From: an uncultured Bacteroidales bacterium
GTDB taxonomy: Bacteria; Bacteroidota; Bacteroidia; Bacteroidales; UBA932
DNA: 5,865 nucleotides
Direction of reading: 5' to 3'
NCBI GenBank assembly: GCA_905235775.1
Contig: CAJOMY010000113.1
Location: forward strand, 1-5,865
A program made the position numbers and the translations under genes. Position 1 is the stretch's first letter, and each line of letters starts with the position of its first letter. Shown piece after piece: positions 1-5,865 of this stretch. The notes under the pieces are model-generated. The model saw only the letters and a list, made by a program, of their open reading frames with translations. It ran no database searches and was not told the DNA's origin.

Positions 1-1
1 G

Positions 2-527
2 GGCGCCCGCCTGTGGAAGGGCGCCAAATATGCCACGGAGCATGCCCTGCCCAACGTCGCGTTCCTGCGCACCCGCGTGGAGTTCATCACCGCCTTCTTC
101 GCCCCTCTTCCTGGAACGCTACCGCGGGTTCCTGCGCCCGGGCGGCATCGTCCACCTCAAGACCGATTCCCGCTTCCTGCACGAATACACCCGGACGCTG
201 TGCGAGGCCAACGGCCTGCAGGTCCTCGCCTGCACGACGGACCTGTACGGAATGGCTTCCGCGTCGGCGGACATTCCGGAAGAGGTGAGGAGCGTGAAGA
301 CGTTCTATGAGAGCCTGTTCCTGGAGCAGGGCTATCCGATCACGTACCTGTCGTTCGTCATCGACCACGACGGACCTTTCCACAGTCCGGTAGAGGCGGG
401 GACCTTCGATGCCGACTACTGGCGGAGCGTCGAAGGACCGCGGCTGCTCTTCGGCCATGACTCTGCCGAAACCCGTCGCCAGAAGATCCACGCCGCCGAA
501 TCCGCCGGCAAGAAGCAAAAAAGATAA
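2..527 (+). pseudogene. trmB: tRNA (guanine-N7)-methyltransferase TrmB, 5'-partial and frame-broken
   Basis: TrmB uses S-adenosylmethionine to methylate N7 of G46 in the variable loop of tRNAs in the cytoplasm. The 5' end lies outside the window. Frame 2 (bases 2 to about 106) reads GARLWKGAKYATEHALPN, then VAFLRTRVEFITAFFAP, the stretch that follows the SAM-binding fold in Bacteroidales TrmB. The similarity then jumps to frame 3, where FLERYRGFLRPGGIVHLKTD and the rest of the C-terminal half run to the stop at 525-527. Between FFAP and FLERYR intact relatives have about 25 residues including an IWLTF-(P/S)-DPQ-KK type motif. Those codons are absent, and the frame change implies a loss of 3n+2 bases. 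No single frame therefore encodes a functional enzyme. An ATG at 30 opens the downstream frame, but its first ~25 residues are out-of-frame sequence, so it is not a real start. The C-terminal tail past YLSF (about 55 residues, basic end) looks like a lineage extension. The gene identity is secure from memory of the family; whether the lesion is biological or an assembly artefact is open. Confidence 0.85.
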
Positions 528-540
528 AACCTTATAAGAG

Positions 541-2769
541 ATGAAAAAGAGAATCGCAATAATGGCCATGGCCCTGTCCGCCGCCGCAGCGCTGCTGCTC
601 TGCGCGGGCTGTTCCCAGCGTCCCCGGCGTGTCGCCGACGGACCCGTGTACCTTGACCGGCAGGCTCCGACCGAGGAGCGGATCGAAGACGCCCTCTCCC
701 GGATGACCCTCGAAGAGAAGGTCGCCGTCCTCCACGCCCAATCCAAGTTCTCCTCCGCGGGCGTGCCGCGCTTGGGGATCCCCGAACTCTGGTGTACGGA
801 CGGCCCCCACGGCATCCGTCCCGAGGTCCTCTGGGACGAGTGGGAGCAGGCCGGCTGGACCAGCGATTCCTGCGTGGCCTTCCCTGCGCTGACCTGCCTG
901 GCCGCCAGCTGGGACCCCGACCTCGCCCTGCTCTACGGGCAGTCCATCGGCGAGGAGGCCCTCTACCGCGGCAAGGACGTGCTGCTGGGTCCTGGCGTCA
1001 ACATCTACCGGACCCCGCTGGGCGGCCGTAATTTCGAGTATATGGGCGAGGACCCGTACCTCGCCTCCCGGATCGTCGTCCCCTACGTGCAGGGCGTCCA
1101 GCAGAACGGCGTGGCTGCGTGTGTGAAGCATTTCGCGCTCAACAACGAAGAGACGCACCGGCACACGATTGACGTGGACCTCGACGACCGGGCCCTGTAT
1201 GAGATCTACCTGCCCGCCTTCAAGGCGGCCGTCCAGGAGGGCGGGGCCTGGAGCATCATGTCCAGCTACAACCTCTACCGCGGCACCCACGTGGGCAACA
1301 ACGAGCGCCTGCTGGACGACATACTGCGTGGGGAATGGGGCTTCGACGGCGCTGTGATTTCCGACTGGGGCGGCGTCCACGAGACTGAGGGGACCGTCCT
1401 GCACGGTGTGGACCTGGAGTTCGGCACCTGGACCGACGGGCTGACGATGGGCGCCACCAACGCTTATGACAATTACTACCTCGCCAATCCCTATCTGGAG
1501 GGGCTTCGCAGCGGGAAATATACGGTCGAGGGGCTGGATGCCAAGGTGCGCCGGGTGCTCCGGCTGATCTTCCGCACCGCGATGCGGGAGAACAAGGGCT
1601 TCGGCGCGCTGAACTCCGAGGCGCACTATGCCGCCGCCCGGCGGATTGGCGCCGAGGGCATCGTCCTGCTCAAGAACGAGAACGGCCTGCTCCCGCTCAG
1701 GAAGGGCTCCCGCGTGCTGGTGGTGGGCGAGAATGCCGTGAAGATGATGACGGTCGGCGGCGGCTCGTCCTCGCTGAAAGTCCAGCACGAGATCTCCCCG
1801 CTCGCGGGGATCGCCGAGCAGGCGCAGGTCACCTATGCCCGCGGCTATGTGGGGGATGTCGGCGGGGAATACAACGGCGTAAGCTCCGGCCAGGACCTCT
1901 CCGAGAGCCGCAACCCCGCGCAATTGACGGCCGAGGCCGTCTCACTGGCCCGGGAAGCCGACTACGTGGTGTTCGTGGGCGGCCTCAACAAGAGCGACCA
2001 CCAGGACTGCGAGGGGGCGGACCGCCTGGACCTCGCGCTCCCGTACGGGCAGGACGCGCTGATTTCCGCCCTGGCGGCGGCCAATCCCCGGACCGTCGTG
2101 GCGCTGGTGAGCGGCAACGCCGTCTCAATGCCCTGGGTGGACAAAGTCCCCGCCATCCTCCAGTGCTGGTTCCTCGGCTCCGAGGCGGGCCACTCGATCG
2201 CGGACGTGCTCTTCGGGGACGTGAACCCTTCCGGCAAACTGCCTTTCACCTTTCCACGCGCGCTCTGTGACTCTCCCGCCCACCAGGCAGGGATGACCTT
2301 CCCCAATGAAGGCCCGACCACCTACGAAGAAGGAATTTTCGTCGGCTACCGCTGGTATGACAAGCAGGGGATCGAACCCCTCTTCGCCCTGGGGCATGGC
2401 CTGAGTTACACGAGCTTCGAATACGGTCCGGCGCGCCTCGACCGTACTTCCATGACCGAGGGCGGCCGCATCCGCGTCAGCGTCCCGGTCACGAACACGG
2501 GCTCCGTTCCCGGCAAGGAAACGGTCCAACTCTACATCGCCGACAGGGAGTCCTCCCTGCCGCGTCCGGTCAAGGAGCTCAAGGACTTTGCGAAAGTGAG
2601 CCTGGAGCCCGCCCAGACGAAGACCGTGACCTTCGAAATCAGCGCTGACAAACTGCGTTTCTACGATCCTGCGGCGGGGGCCTGGACCGCCGAGCCGGGC
2701 GAGTTCGAGTTGCTCATCGGCTCCGCCTCGGACGACATCCGCACCCGCGCGGCCTTCACCTTGAAATAA
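541..2769 (+). CDS. Glycoside hydrolase family 3 beta-glucosidase-like lipoprotein
   Basis: This 742-residue protein is full length for exported GH3 enzymes, which remove non-reducing-end beta-linked sugars by a retaining mechanism. Residues 1-23 form a signal peptide (MKKR, hydrophobic core), with Cys24 as the probable lipidated residue in LCAGC. The Cys at -3 makes the lipobox atypical. No acidic surface-export signal follows it, so a periplasm-facing location is likelier than the cell surface. The GH3 barrel covers about 40-345: CTDGPHG with Asp87 (substrate binding), a GRNFEYMGEDP block, Lys196-His197 in KHFALNNEE, and the nucleophile Asp275 in GAVISDWGG. The alpha/beta sandwich follows at about 371-600, with Glu491 in CEGADR a candidate acid/base. 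A fibronectin-III-like domain ends the protein (about 625-742; VTNTGSVPGKETVQLYI). The gap to the trmB stop is 13 bases with no visible promoter or Shine-Dalgarno, so read-through from upstream or a promoter inside trmB is likely. Family confidence is very high; the substrate (glucoside, xyloside or other) cannot be decided from sequence. Confidence 0.95.
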   Translation: MKKRIAIMAMALSAAAALLLCAGCSQRPRRVADGPVYLDRQAPTEERIEDALSRMTLEEKVAVLHAQSKFSSAGVPRLGIPELWCTDGPHGIRPEVLWDEWEQAGWTSDSCVAFPALTCLAASWDPDLALLYGQSIGEEALYRGKDVLLGPGVNIYRTPLGGRNFEYMGEDPYLASRIVVPYVQGVQQNGVAACVKHFALNNEETHRHTIDVDLDDRALYEIYLPAFKAAVQEGGAWSIMSSYNLYRGTHVGNNERLLDDILRGEWGFDGAVISDWGGVHETEGTVLHGVDLEFGTWTDGLTMGATNAYDNYYLANPYLEGLRSGKYTVEGLDAKVRRVLRLIFRTAMRENKGFGALNSEAHYAAARRIGAEGIVLLKNENGLLPLRKGSRVLVVGENAVKMMTVGGGSSSLKVQHEISPLAGIAEQAQVTYARGYVGDVGGEYNGVSSGQDLSESRNPAQLTAEAVSLAREADYVVFVGGLNKSDHQDCEGADRLDLALPYGQDALISALAAANPRTVVALVSGNAVSMPWVDKVPAILQCWFLGSEAGHSIADVLFGDVNPSGKLPFTFPRALCDSPAHQAGMTFPNEGPTTYEEGIFVGYRWYDKQGIEPLFALGHGLSYTSFEYGPARLDRTSMTEGGRIRVSVPVTNTGSVPGKETVQLYIADRESSLPRPVKELKDFAKVSLEPAQTKTVTFEISADKLRFYDPAAGAWTAEPGEFELLIGSASDDIRTRAAFTLK

Positions 2770-2794
2770 CCGTCCGTTGTGCAGATGCAGCATG

Positions 2795-2824
2795 TTGGAT
2801 TCCCGTAAAATTTTATATTTTTGC
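2795..2824 (+). promoter_or_regulatory. Bacteroidota-type promoter for the polyferredoxin/reductase operon
   Basis: TATTTTTG at 2816-2823 matches the TAnnTTTG -7 element of the Bacteroidota primary sigma factor, and TTG at 2795-2797 lies 18 bases upstream as the -33 element. Transcription would start near 2830, giving a leader of about 20 bases before the ATG at 2850. The leader is AT-rich (cgctttctttttatcctt) and has no purine-rich ribosome binding site, which is usual in this phylum. The match is by eye; the 80-base gap after the glycosidase is otherwise empty and shows no terminator hairpin for that gene. Confidence 0.75.
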
Positions 2825-2849
2825 AGAATAACGCTTTCTTTTTATCCTT

Positions 2850-4271
2850 ATGTTACGAAAAATCCGAATTGCCCTCGCAACCCTCTTCTTCGTGGGGATC
2901 ACGCTGCTCTTCGTGGGCATCGGCCAGACCTGGTGGGGCTGGATGGCCAAGCTCCAGTTCCTTCCCTCCGCCCTGGCCCTGAATTTCGCCATGATTGCGT
3001 TTCTGTTGCTGCTCACGTTCGCCTTCGGCCGCGTGTACTGCTCCGTCATCTGTCCGATGGGCGTCTTCCAGGATTTAATCCTGTGGATCCGCCGCGCGGG
3101 CGGCAAGCGGCTCAAGAAGCGCAAGGACTTCTCCTATGTCCGGGAGCACGCCTGGGTGCGCTATGGCATGCTGGTCCTGGCCATCATCTCGCTGTTCGTT
3201 TCCGGCCAGATGCTCATCGCATTCATCGCGCCCTATAGCGCCTATGGCCGCATGGTGCGCAGCGTGACTGGCGGCGCTCTTACCCTGCCGCTGCTGCTCA
3301 CGGGCCTCGTCACGCTCGTGGTGATCGTCCTGTGCGCCTGGCTCTGGGGCCGCGAGTACTGCAACACCATCTGCCCGGTCGGCACGACCCTGAGCCTGGT
3401 GAGCCGCTTTTCGCTCTTCCGCCCGCTTATCGATGCGGACAAATGCAAGAACTGCAAGCTCTGCGAGCGCGGCTGCAAGGCCTCCTGCATCGATGTCTCG
3501 AACCACAGGATCGACTACTCGCGCTGCGTGGACTGCTTCGACTGCGTGGACAGCTGCAAGTTTGACGCGCTGCACTACCGCTTCGTGGGGCTGAAGGGAA
3601 ATGAGATTCCGCTTCAGGCCCGGAATGACGAAAAGACGGACGGCGGCAAGGCTGATCCGGGTCGCCGGGCGTTCCTCGCCACGACGGCGCTGGTGGGCAC
3701 GGCCCTGGCCGCCAAGGCCCAGCACGCGCAGGGCGGTTTCGCCGAGGTGGTCCCCAAGCAGAACCCGGAGCGTGGCACCCGCCTGGTCCCGCCCGGCGCG
3801 ACGGGCGAGCAATCATTCTACGACCATTGCACCGCCTGCCAGCTGTGCGTCAGCGCCTGCCCCAACGGCGTGTTGCGTCCGTCCTCCGACTTCGCGCACT
3901 TCCTTCAGCCTGAGATGGGCTATGAGAAAGGATATTGCCGGCCGGAGTGCCACGCCTGCAGCGATGTCTGCCCCGCGGGCGCCATCAAGCCCCTGCAACC
4001 GGGGCAGAAGCAGACCATCCAGATCGGCCTGGCGCATGTGAACCTCGAGCTCTGCCTGGCCGCCAACGGCACGGCGAGCTGCGGCAACTGCGCCTATCAC
4101 TGCCCGTCCGGCGCCATCCGGATGGTCGATCACGCGGGCTCGGAGTACAAGATTCCGACCGTGGCCGAGACCCGGTGCATCGGTTGCGGAGCCTGCGAAT
4201 TCCTGTGCCCGTCCCGCCCGGTCAGCGCCATCACCGTACAAGGCAATACCATTCACCACACCAACGCATAA
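2850..4271 (+). CDS. Membrane polyferredoxin, NapH-like/NapG-like fusion with six [4Fe-4S] motifs
   Basis: A 473-residue protein predicted to move electrons through the inner membrane. It has four membrane segments (about 5-26, 43-60, 106-128, 143-166). Two CxxxCP motifs of the NapH/NosR/CcoG kind follow TM2 and TM4 (Cys64/68 in CSVICP, Cys171/175 in CNTICP). Two ferredoxin motifs come next: Cys199/202/205/209 and Cys226/229/232/236, both lacking the usual Pro after the last Cys. The basic N-terminus (MLRKIR) and four spans place this part in the cytoplasm. At 272-273 there is an internal twin arginine (GRRAFLATTALVGTALAA), like the Tat signal of NapG. After it come four more motifs: Cys327/330/333/337, Cys363/367/370/374, Cys402/411/414/418 (a wide first gap, as in NapG/MauM) and Cys443/446/449/453. 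In NapGH these are two proteins; here they are one chain in the order H then G. The next gene begins 5 bases after the stop, so the two are almost certainly co-transcribed. The function and the cytoplasmic electron donor are inferred; no napA-like nitrate reductase is in the window. Confidence 0.9.
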   Translation: MLRKIRIALATLFFVGITLLFVGIGQTWWGWMAKLQFLPSALALNFAMIAFLLLLTFAFGRVYCSVICPMGVFQDLILWIRRAGGKRLKKRKDFSYVREHAWVRYGMLVLAIISLFVSGQMLIAFIAPYSAYGRMVRSVTGGALTLPLLLTGLVTLVVIVLCAWLWGREYCNTICPVGTTLSLVSRFSLFRPLIDADKCKNCKLCERGCKASCIDVSNHRIDYSRCVDCFDCVDSCKFDALHYRFVGLKGNEIPLQARNDEKTDGGKADPGRRAFLATTALVGTALAAKAQHAQGGFAEVVPKQNPERGTRLVPPGATGEQSFYDHCTACQLCVSACPNGVLRPSSDFAHFLQPEMGYEKGYCRPECHACSDVCPAGAIKPLQPGQKQTIQIGLAHVNLELCLAANGTASCGNCAYHCPSGAIRMVDHAGSEYKIPTVAETRCIGCGACEFLCPSRPVSAITVQGNTIHHTNA

Positions 4272-4276
4272 GCCCT

Positions 4277-5605
4277 ATGGACAGAAGAGAATTTATGAAA
4301 ACCGCAGGTCTGGGCGCCGCTGCGATCGGCGTGGCCGCCTGCGCTCCCGGCGCCGTCAAGGAGACGGGCCCCGGCAGTAACAAGGACCTCCACGGAACGA
4401 TGCACCAGAACTATCCGGGCATCGGTACCCTCGGCTACGGCTGCATGCGCTGGCCGATGAAGCGGGGGGAGGACGGTCAGAATCATATCGACCAGGAGGA
4501 GGTCAACCGTCTGGTGGACTTCGCCCTCGAACACGGCGTCAACTATTTCGACACCTCCCCGGTCTATCTGGGCGGCGACAGCGAGCGCGCCACGGCCGAG
4601 GCGCTGAACCGCCACCCGCGCGAGAAGTGGCTTCTGGCGACCAAGCTCTCGATGTTCGGTCCGTCCTCCTTCGAGGACTGCCAGCGGATGTATCACCGCT
4701 CGCTGGAGATTTTCAAGACCGATCATATCGACTACTATCTGCTGCACGCCATCAGCGACTTGAACGACTACAAGAACCGCTTTGAGAATAATGGCATCGT
4801 GGACTTTCTCGTGAAAGAACGTGAAGCGGGGCGTATCCGCCACCTGGGTTTCTCGTTCCACGGGCACCAGCAGGGCTTCGACGATATGATGGCGCTGCAC
4901 GAGAAATACCATTGGGACTTCGTCCAGATCCAGATGAACTACCTGGACTGGGAGCATCCCAGCGGCCGGAATACACGTGCCGACTATCTCTATGCGGAGC
5001 TGGACAAGCGCGAGATCCCCATCGTGATCATGGAGCCGCTGCGCGGCGGCGCCCTCGCCGAGATCCCCTCGCAGCTGACGGACCGCCTCAAGTCGATCGA
5101 ACCCGAGCGTTCCATCGCCTCCTGGGCTTTCCGTTACGCGGGCAGCTTCCCGCGCGTGATGTGCGCCCTGTCCGGCATGACCTATATGGAGCACCTGCAG
5201 GACAACCTGGAGACCTTCCTGGATTTCAAACCGCTGGACGACGAAGGCAAGCGCCTGTTGTGGCAGGTGGCCGACGAGATGACGAACTATCCGCTGGTCC
5301 CCTGCACGGGGTGCCAGTACTGCATGCCCTGCCCCTACGGCATCAACATTCCGGGCATCTTCAAGTTCTACAACGACAACGTGACTGCCGGTACCTACGT
5401 GGTCAGCAAGGAGCAGAAAGACTACGCCCGTGCGCGCCGCAAGTACCTCCTCGCCTACAACGAAGCCATCCCGACGGTGCGCCAGGCCGACCACTGCATC
5501 GCCTGCGGGCACTGCGAGCCGCTCTGCCCGCAGAACATCCGCATCCCGGGGCAGCTGCGCCGCATCGACAGGTACATCGAAAGCCTGAAGCAGGAGACGC
5601 TGTAG
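4277..5605 (+). CDS. Exported aldo/keto reductase with C-terminal ferredoxin domain (Tat lipoprotein)
   Basis: A 442-residue oxidoreductase. The chosen ATG at 4277 gives a coherent N-terminus, MDRREFMK (twin-arginine motif, Arg3-Arg4), then a hydrophobic stretch and lipobox VAAC with Cys22, so it looks like a Tat-exported lipoprotein. No acidic surface-export signal follows Cys22, so a periplasm-facing anchor is likely. The same frame stays open back to 3935, but that part overlaps the polyferredoxin. The aldo/keto reductase barrel spans about 47-320 (GIGTLGYGCMRWP start) and keeps the catalytic tetrad: Asp92 and Tyr97 in FDTSPVY, Lys123 in LLATKLS, His157 in YYLLHA. A cofactor-region motif of this subfamily, ALSGMTYMEHLQDNLE, is also present. 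Two cluster motifs follow: Cys343/346/349/352 (CTGCQYCMPCP) and Cys407/410/413/417 (HCIACGHCEPLCP). This barrel-plus-ferredoxin arrangement is a known aldo/keto reductase subfamily, mostly uncharacterised. Being exported and sitting 5 bases after a membrane polyferredoxin suggests it takes electrons from that protein in the periplasm. The substrate is unknown. Confidence 0.92.
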   Translation: MDRREFMKTAGLGAAAIGVAACAPGAVKETGPGSNKDLHGTMHQNYPGIGTLGYGCMRWPMKRGEDGQNHIDQEEVNRLVDFALEHGVNYFDTSPVYLGGDSERATAEALNRHPREKWLLATKLSMFGPSSFEDCQRMYHRSLEIFKTDHIDYYLLHAISDLNDYKNRFENNGIVDFLVKEREAGRIRHLGFSFHGHQQGFDDMMALHEKYHWDFVQIQMNYLDWEHPSGRNTRADYLYAELDKREIPIVIMEPLRGGALAEIPSQLTDRLKSIEPERSIASWAFRYAGSFPRVMCALSGMTYMEHLQDNLETFLDFKPLDDEGKRLLWQVADEMTNYPLVPCTGCQYCMPCPYGINIPGIFKFYNDNVTAGTYVVSKEQKDYARARRKYLLAYNEAIPTVRQADHCIACGHCEPLCPQNIRIPGQLRRIDRYIESLKQETL

Positions 5606-5642
5606 CGTCCACGGGCACCCCGCCCGGTTCAGGCCGGTTTTC

Positions 5643-5682
5643 CGGGCGACCCCTCTCGGTTTCGGGAGGGGTCGCCCGTTTC
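5643..5682 (+). terminator. Rho-independent terminator after the reductase
   Basis: A 16-pair stem (5643-5658 with 5663-5678, one T-G pair) closes on the tetraloop GTTT at 5659-5662 and is followed by TTTCCT. The stem is very GC-rich (CGGGCGACCCCTC against GAGGGGTCGCCCG), but the U-tract is short and interrupted. It starts 38 bases after the reductase stop codon and ends the two-gene operon. A separate 7-base arm, CGCCCGG at 5621-5627, is complementary to CCGGGCG at 5642-5648 and could compete with the left side of the stem; it is probably incidental. Confidence 0.8.
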
Positions 5683-5712
5683 CTGTGGCAAATCCGGGCG
5701 CGGTGACCTTGT

Positions 5713-5744
5713 TTTGGATGAGACGACGAAAATTGCTACTTTTG
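5713..5744 (+). promoter_or_regulatory. Bacteroidota-type promoter reading out of the window
   Basis: TACTTTTG at 5737-5744 matches the TAnnTTTG -7 element, and TTTG at 5713-5716 lies 20 bases upstream as the -33 element, so both boxes and the spacing fit the phylum consensus. A transcript would begin near 5751 and run rightwards through the AT-rich repeat region. The site lies about 30 bases past the terminator of the reductase operon, so it belongs to a new unit that the window cuts off. Confidence 0.75.
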
Positions 5745-5756
5745 TGGTTTGATTTG

Positions 5757-5818
5757 AAATGCAAACTCACTAGTGTCCAATTAAATTTTTTAAAAACTAA
5801 AATTTAAACGCAAACTCA
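5757..5818 (+). repeat. Imperfect 13-base direct repeat, 49 bases apart
   Basis: AAATGCAAACTCA at 5757-5769 recurs as AAACGCAAACTCA at 5806-5818 with one mismatch (12 of 13), the last nine bases being identical. The two copies bracket an AT-rich insert that begins with the palindrome CACTAGTG (5768-5775). They could be paired operator half-sites downstream of the promoter, a duplication, or repeats at the edge of a mobile element. The sequence alone does not decide between these. Confidence 0.6.
5781..5807 (+). repeat. AT-rich 9-base inverted repeat
   Basis: TTAAATTTT at 5781-5789 is perfectly complementary to AAAATTTAA at 5799-5807 across a 9-base spacer. It lies between the two direct-repeat copies, in the transcribed leader predicted from the upstream promoter. 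The stem is all A/T and weak as RNA, so a protein-binding site or chance in AT-rich DNA is as likely as a structured leader. Confidence 0.5.
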
Positions 5819-5820
5819 AG

Positions 5821-5865
5821 TTGAACGACGTTTTCGCATACATCCTCCAGGGTTTCGGGGCCAGC
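5821..5865 (+). CDS. Possible start of an unrecognised gene, cut by the window end
   Basis: The frame containing TTG at 5821 is open from 5794 (stop TAA at 5791-5793) to the end of the window and reads (M)NDVFAYILQGFGAS from the TTG. There is no ATG in the open part, so TTG would have to be the start, or the true frame differs. Base composition returns to the GC-rich coding style of the other genes from about 5820, and a good promoter lies about 80 bases upstream. Fifteen residues are too few to assign a family. A transposase is possible given the repeats upstream, but I do not recognise the sequence. Confidence 0.2.
   Translation, partial: MNDVFAYILQGFGAS

Noticed and set aside
531..538. 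Palindrome CTTATAAG just before the glycosidase start
   Set aside because: Eight bases of AT-rich palindrome in a 13-base gap are likely to arise by chance and match no promoter or operator I know.
87..815. Minus-strand frame across trmB and the start of the glycosidase
   Set aside because: It spans two plus-strand genes and the gap between them, and its translation has no recognisable motif.
532..1923. Long open frame on the minus strand (463 codons) opposite the glycosidase
   Set aside because: It is antisense to a GH3 gene with all catalytic motifs, and the translation shows no domain; long antisense frames are expected in GC-rich coding DNA.
2770..2800. Possible terminator after the glycosidase
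   Set aside because: Only short self-complementary bits such as ATGCAGCAT are present; there is no stable stem with a following T-tract.
2777..3238. Plus-strand frame starting in the promoter region before the polyferredoxin
   Set aside because: It overlaps the polyferredoxin in another frame, begins upstream of the predicted transcription start, and its translation is Arg/Pro/His-rich with no motif.
3935..4276. Upstream extension of the reductase reading frame
   Set aside because: This part overlaps the last four-cluster region of the polyferredoxin out of frame and reads as low-complexity Arg/Pro-rich sequence; ATG 4277 gives a clean Tat signal.
4253..5770. Long open frame on the minus strand (505 codons) opposite the aldo/keto reductase
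   Set aside because: Same reason: it shadows a motif-complete gene, and it runs through the terminator and the second promoter.

Overview
The window is GC-rich, densely coded on the + strand, and most likely from a high-GC member of the Bacteroidota, probably Bacteroidales. Three things point there. The first gene is a tRNA guanine-N7 methyltransferase whose sequence resembles Bacteroidales TrmB. Two intergenic stretches carry the Bacteroidota-type promoter (a TTG/TTTG box about 18-20 bases before TAnnTTTG). None of the starts has an evident Shine-Dalgarno sequence. The species cannot be named from this sequence.

Layout: (1) 2-527 is the 3' part of trmB. Its reading frame breaks at about 101-110, where roughly 25 codons that normally carry the conserved TFPDPQ-type motif are missing. 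It is either a pseudogene or an assembly error. (2) 541-2769 is a complete exported family 3 glycoside hydrolase, probably a periplasmic lipoprotein beta-glucosidase type enzyme. (3) A promoter at 2795-2824 starts a tight two-gene operon. The first gene (2850-4271) is a membrane polyferredoxin that joins a NapH-like membrane module to a NapG-like module through an internal twin-arginine segment. The second (4277-5605) is a Tat-type lipoprotein aldo/keto reductase with two C-terminal [4Fe-4S] motifs. (4) A strong hairpin terminator at 5643-5682 closes the operon. (5) From 5713 to the end there is a second Bacteroidota promoter, an AT-rich repeat-bearing leader, and possibly the first codons of another gene or the end of an insertion element cut off by the window edge.

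The polyferredoxin/reductase pair is the most interesting part. The first protein appears able to carry electrons from cytoplasmic clusters across the inner membrane to periplasmic clusters. The second appears to be an exported, membrane-anchored oxidoreductase with its own clusters. Together they suggest an envelope reductase fed by iron-sulfur clusters rather than by free NAD(P)H. This is inference from motifs and gene order; the substrate is unknown. The upstream glycosidase and trmB have no evident functional link to it.
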